Part shown: positions 60,890-64,000 of the stretch, piece after piece
How positions within the stretch are numbered: position 1 is the stretch's first letter
How the letters are laid out: each line of letters begins with the position of its first letter
NCBI RefSeq assembly: GCF_023634065.1
Contig: NZ_JALKCV010000019.1
Span: forward strand, 1 to 64,000
Origin: Microbulbifer litoralis
GTDB lineage: Bacteria; Pseudomonadota; Gammaproteobacteria; Pseudomonadales; Cellvibrionaceae
DNA length: 64,000 bases
Direction: 5' to 3'
Notes under the pieces: generated by a model
Seen by the model: the letters and a program-made list of their open reading frames with translations, nothing else
What the model was told of the DNA's origin: nothing
The model's database searches: none
Program-made: the position numbers and the translations under genes

Positions 60890-61238
60890 TGTTCTGCGGT
60901 ATCTTTGTTTCCGGATGGGGTGGATCCGGCGGATAAGACTTTGGCGCCCCCCTCCCCCGAGGTGCGCCGGCCAGATTAATTTTGCTTTTGGCACTATGGG
61001 CCAAATTAATCTGGACTCTGCCTAACTCTACTGTAACTGGAATGGAGTTCAACCCTGAAACAGGTAGAATGTCTCGTTTTATCGAATATGAATCCCGATG
61101 GGGAAGACAGGGATCACCCTGTCGATAAAATGCACTGGTTTGGTACTGCCTGGGCTGTTTCCATTATCATCTCTGCTCTGCCTCGCCAGTGGTGCCACCC
61201 CCGGGGCAGGTCAAATTCTCATAACTGTTAAGTATCGG

Positions 61239-61949
61239 ATGGATATCAAACCTCTCAGCGATTATCCGCGGGACGCCGTGGATCGCCTCTTAAATGTCAT
61301 TCATCTATTTCGTGATATTCGCGCAACCAGTGAATGGCAGTACGACGTGTTGTTGAAGCGCTCGCGGCTGGTCAGCCTGCAAGCGGGTGAGCAATTATTG
61401 AACGCGGGGGACGTGGATCAGTGGGTCTACTTCCTGCTGCGGGGCGAGCTGCATGTGCAGATGGATGCCGAAGCGAGTACATCGGCCCCCATCGCCGACC
61501 GGCCCCTGGCGGTGATCCGCCCGGGAGAGCTGTTCGGCGACCTGTCGATGCTGTTGGCGGAGCCGCGCAGTGCCACCGTTGTGGCCAGCTCCGGCAGCCG
61601 CGATACCCAGGTACTGGGCGTGGACTGCACCCTGTTCAGCGACCTGGATGACTTTTCCCTGCTGCACCTGCCCACAAAACTGGTGTTCTACCGCAACATG
61701 GTCCACTCGCTGCGCTGGAAACTGGAGGTCTACCGCTCCAAATACCCGCAGCACCAACTGGCGGACAGCCACCGCAAACTGAAACTCTACACCGGTCCCA
61801 AGAACTGCCGCGGTGAGCTGGTGGCGCTGTCGGAGCAGGCCCGGGACCTGGCGCGCATCCTGCTGAGCTGGAATGCCGAGTTCGGCAGCGGCGAACTGAT
61901 GGACGACGAATCGGATATGTCGGATTTCCTCGAGTCCATGTTGTCCTGA
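61239..61949 (+). CDS. cyclic-nucleotide-binding-domain protein
   Basis: A 236-residue protein with a Crp-type cyclic-nucleotide-binding fold at about 35-150 (LLNAGDVDQWVYFLLRGELHVQM, then RPGELFGDLSMLLAEPRSATVVA, carrying the GELFGDLS and PRSATV phosphate-binding cassette). No helix-turn-helix follows; the C-terminal 80 residues are a charged helix region ending in an acidic tail (ELMDDESDMSDFLESM). It may bind cAMP or c-di-GMP as a sensor without DNA contact. The ATG at 61239 is preferred over an upstream ATG at 61098. Confidence 0.8.
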   Translation: MDIKPLSDYPRDAVDRLLNVIHLFRDIRATSEWQYDVLLKRSRLVSLQAGEQLLNAGDVDQWVYFLLRGELHVQMDAEASTSAPIADRPLAVIRPGELFGDLSMLLAEPRSATVVASSGSRDTQVLGVDCTLFSDLDDFSLLHLPTKLVFYRNMVHSLRWKLEVYRSKYPQHQLADSHRKLKLYTGPKNCRGELVALSEQARDLARILLSWNAEFGSGELMDDESDMSDFLESMLS

Positions 61950-62027
61950 TTTTTTTGAACAGGCGGGCCGGCAGGAATGCCGGAACGCCGCCATCCCTCC
62001 CGGCGCCAGGTCGAAAGTCGTTCGTCT

Positions 62028-62191
62028 CTAGTGGTCCATGCGGAAAGTTGTGTAACTGTTCGCGTCGCCAAAGCGTCCAGCTCTGCGTTGAGAAAGCTTG
62101 AAATAGAACCACTATTCCTGCGCTTTCTCGCCTTGATCTGAACACTTTGGCTGTGCTCCTTAGTCACCAAACTTTCCGCATGGACCACTAG
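62028..62191. mobile_element. 160-bp MITE, copy 2
   Basis: 62030-62189 is nearly identical to the element at 27131-27291; the one clear difference is a missing G within the GTTGGAGAAAG stretch. The 20-base terminal inverted repeats and the CTAG flanks match. It lies between the cyclic-nucleotide-binding gene and the RND operon; the rest of the gap 61950-62389 has no other feature. Confidence 0.92.
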
Positions 62192-62389
62192 CGGTGCGAA
62201 TCGCCCGGCCGCTGTCATCCTGGCGCAATCCCGTTATTTGAAAATTGCCCCCGCCCTGCAACACTTGTGAATTTCACAATCCGGTAGTGAATGGGCCTGC
62301 GCCGGGGTGTGCACTGCAGCTAAAATTCCCCCCTCGCCGGCATACGCCCCCGGCATTGCCCTCCACAAAATGCAGAGGTTCTGACCCGC

Positions 62390-63568
62390 ATGAATGTTTT
62401 CGCATCCCTGTGGCGGCAGCGCAATTATCGCGTGGCCACCATTGTTGCCCTGTTGGCCCTGGCCTGGCTGGCCAGCGGCCTGTTGATTGCCCCACCGGAC
62501 CCGGAGGAAGCGGCGCCGGCGGCCGATAGCGATTCCGGCGACGAGACCCTGCGGGTGCGCGCCCGCACCATTGAGGCCAGCCCCTATACCCGCCGCGCGC
62601 TGGTCAATGCCCACACCGAGGCCAACCGCAGCGTGCGCCTGCGGGCGGAGCAGGATGGCGCCATCGTCGCGCTGCCAGTGGCCGAGGGCCGGGCCGTGCG
62701 CGAGGGCGATGTGATCTGCGAAATCGACGCCGAGGACCGCCCCGAGCAACTGGAGCGGGCCCGCGCGGCGCTGCACAAGGCGGAACTGGATTACGAGGGC
62801 AGCCAGCGCCTGAAGAGCAGGGGCCTGCAGTCGGACACCGCCATGGCGGAACGGGAGCTGGCCCTGGCCGACGCCCGCGCGGAATTCAAGCGCGCCCGGG
62901 TGGCGGTGGAAAAGCTCAGGATCCGCGCGCCCTTCGATGGCGTGGTCAACCGCCGCCACGTGGAGCTGGGGGATTTCATTCGCCGCGGCGAAGAGTGCGC
63001 GACGTTGCTGGACCTGGATCCGCTGCTGGTGGTGGGCGAGGTCTCGGAGACCCGCGTGGGCAGGTTGACCCTCGGCGGCCCCGCCAGCGCCGAGTTGCAA
63101 CAGGGACAGCGGGTGACCGGCAGCCTGCGCTATATCAGCCAGCAGGCCAGCGATACCACCCGCGCCTATCGGGTGGAAGTGGCGGTGGACAACCCGCGCG
63201 GTGAACTGCGCGCTGGTATCAGCGGCCGCCTGGCGCTGCTCACCGGCGAGGTGATGGCACACCGGATCAACTCCTCGCTGCTGACGCTGGACGACCGCGG
63301 CGAACTGGGTGTGCGCATCCTCGATGGCGACAACCGCGTGCAGTTTGCCAATGTGGCACTGATTGGCGACGGCGATGCCGGCGTCTGGGTCAGCGGCCTG
63401 CCGCAGAAGGTCAGGCTGATTACCGTGGGGCAGGAGTATGTCACCGCCGGCGACATCGTGGCGGTGGAAATGGAGCGCCGCGGGCCCGGCCTGCCGGCGC
63501 CGGACGATGCAGCGGCGCAGCCGGCGCTGGAAAAGGTGCGGCTGCCCGGCGAGGACGGTGTGCAATGA
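62390..63568 (+). CDS. RND efflux periplasmic adaptor (membrane fusion protein)
   Basis: A 392-residue protein with an N-terminal membrane anchor (about 19-37). It has the adaptor order: barrel-sandwich half, alpha-helical hairpin (about 120-165), other barrel half, beta-barrel and membrane-proximal domain. The GAIVALPVAEGRAVREGDVICEID segment is the lipoyl/barrel-sandwich motif. The permease start overlaps its stop (ATGA), so the two form one efflux operon. Confidence 0.88.
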   Translation: MNVFASLWRQRNYRVATIVALLALAWLASGLLIAPPDPEEAAPAADSDSGDETLRVRARTIEASPYTRRALVNAHTEANRSVRLRAEQDGAIVALPVAEGRAVREGDVICEIDAEDRPEQLERARAALHKAELDYEGSQRLKSRGLQSDTAMAERELALADARAEFKRARVAVEKLRIRAPFDGVVNRRHVELGDFIRRGEECATLLDLDPLLVVGEVSETRVGRLTLGGPASAELQQGQRVTGSLRYISQQASDTTRAYRVEVAVDNPRGELRAGISGRLALLTGEVMAHRINSSLLTLDDRGELGVRILDGDNRVQFANVALIGDGDAGVWVSGLPQKVRLITVGQEYVTAGDIVAVEMERRGPGLPAPDDAAAQPALEKVRLPGEDGVQ

Positions 63569-64000
63569 AACTGCTCGACAGCGCAATCAATCGCTCGCGC
63601 AGCACCATCAGTCTGATGGTGCTGGTGCTGCTGATCGGCCTGGCGGCGCGCGCCGGCATGACGGTGGAGTCCAGCCCCGAGGTCAACCCGCCGTTCGTGA
63701 TCGTGCAGGTGACACACGAGGGGATTTCGCCGGAGGACGGTGTGCGCCTGCTGGTGCGGCCGCTGGAACAGGAGGTGCGCGCCATCGAGGGCGTGGAAGA
63801 GGTGATCTCCACCGCGCGCGAGTCGCTGGTCTACCTGGTGATCGAGTTCGATTCCGCCATGGCTATCGACGACGCGCTGGACGAAGTGCGCAACGCCGTC
63901 GATCGCGCCAGGGCGGAGCTGCCGCAGGATGCAGATGAGCCGGTCGTCGAGGAGGCCTCGGCGCAGCCGTTCCCCGCCATTGTCGTGACCCTGGCCGGCG
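63565..64000 (+). CDS. RND efflux permease, N-terminal part (cut by window)
   Basis: Only the first 145 residues are in the window. The start has a basic lead and first membrane helix (about 13-33, TISLMVLVLLIGLAARAGMTV), then SSPEVNPPFVIVQVTHEGISPEDG and VLRPLEQEVRAIEGVEEVIST, which match the porter domain of AcrB/MmpL-like pumps. The frame remains open to the window edge. The ATG overlaps the adaptor stop codon. Confidence 0.85.
   Translation, partial: MKLLDSAINRSRSTISLMVLVLLIGLAARAGMTVESSPEVNPPFVIVQVTHEGISPEDGVRLLVRPLEQEVRAIEGVEEVISTARESLVYLVIEFDSAMAIDDALDEVRNAVDRARAELPQDADEPVVEEASAQPFPAIVVTLAG

Overview
The window reads as chromosomal DNA from a high-GC marine-type gammaproteobacterium. 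Three TonB-dependent receptors, a galactomannan-degradation locus, tight overlapping operons and a rich set of palindromic intergenic repeats suggest a Cellvibrionales polysaccharide degrader such as Microbulbifer. That name is an inference; no rRNA or other taxonomic marker is present. No tRNA, rRNA, CRISPR array or intact transposase was seen.

Layout. (1) 1-5450: a CRP-like site, a bactofilin, then a four-gene overlapping block: a protein with two degenerate methyltransferase-like halves, a MotA/ZorA-like channel with a coiled-coil tail, a MotB/ZorB-like OmpA-domain protein, and a cysteine-rich zinc-ribbon protein of unknown function. This block is the best candidate for an undescribed system. 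(2) 5450-12000: a nested inverted repeat, a cytochrome c-FTR1 iron permease behind a Fur-like box, a glutathione peroxidase-OhrR pair behind a perfect palindrome, leuA with a possible leader peptide, and a holD-like/rimI pair whose holD linker carries heptamer repeats. (3) 12000-18990: a divergent PepSY reductase/TonB receptor pair separated by a palindrome resembling RegA/RegR sites, a RegBA-type redox two-component system, and a MATE exporter. (4) 18990-26060: housekeeping and peptidase genes (Xaa-Pro aminopeptidase, RF3, acyltransferase, TSUP carrier, M28 peptidase) with heptamer and 21-bp tandem repeats.

(5) 26060-29460: a visibly AT-richer accessory stretch with the 3' end of a group II intron, small orphan genes, a 161-bp MITE and a GNAT acetyltransferase, followed by a catalase. 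(6) 30947-45960: a galactomannan regulon under a LacI-family regulator. Six copies of one 14-bp palindrome (five perfect) mark its promoters. Two GH5 enzymes and a GH27 alpha-galactosidase act outside the cytoplasm, a TonB receptor imports oligosaccharides, an SSS symporter crosses the inner membrane, and a cellobiose/mannobiose 2-epimerase plus a GH130 phosphorylase finish mannobiose. A second AGE-family enzyme probably isomerises mannose.

(7) 46100-50420: a Fur-box-linked siderophore receptor with two membrane partners. (8) 50420-64000: small exported proteins, an MFS-acyltransferase fusion, a glutamate-receptor-like ion channel, a zinc metallopeptidase, an acetyltransferase, an M13 peptidase lipoprotein, a chalcone-isomerase-like/TonB fusion, a cyclic-nucleotide-binding protein, a second MITE copy and the start of an RND efflux operon cut by the window edge.
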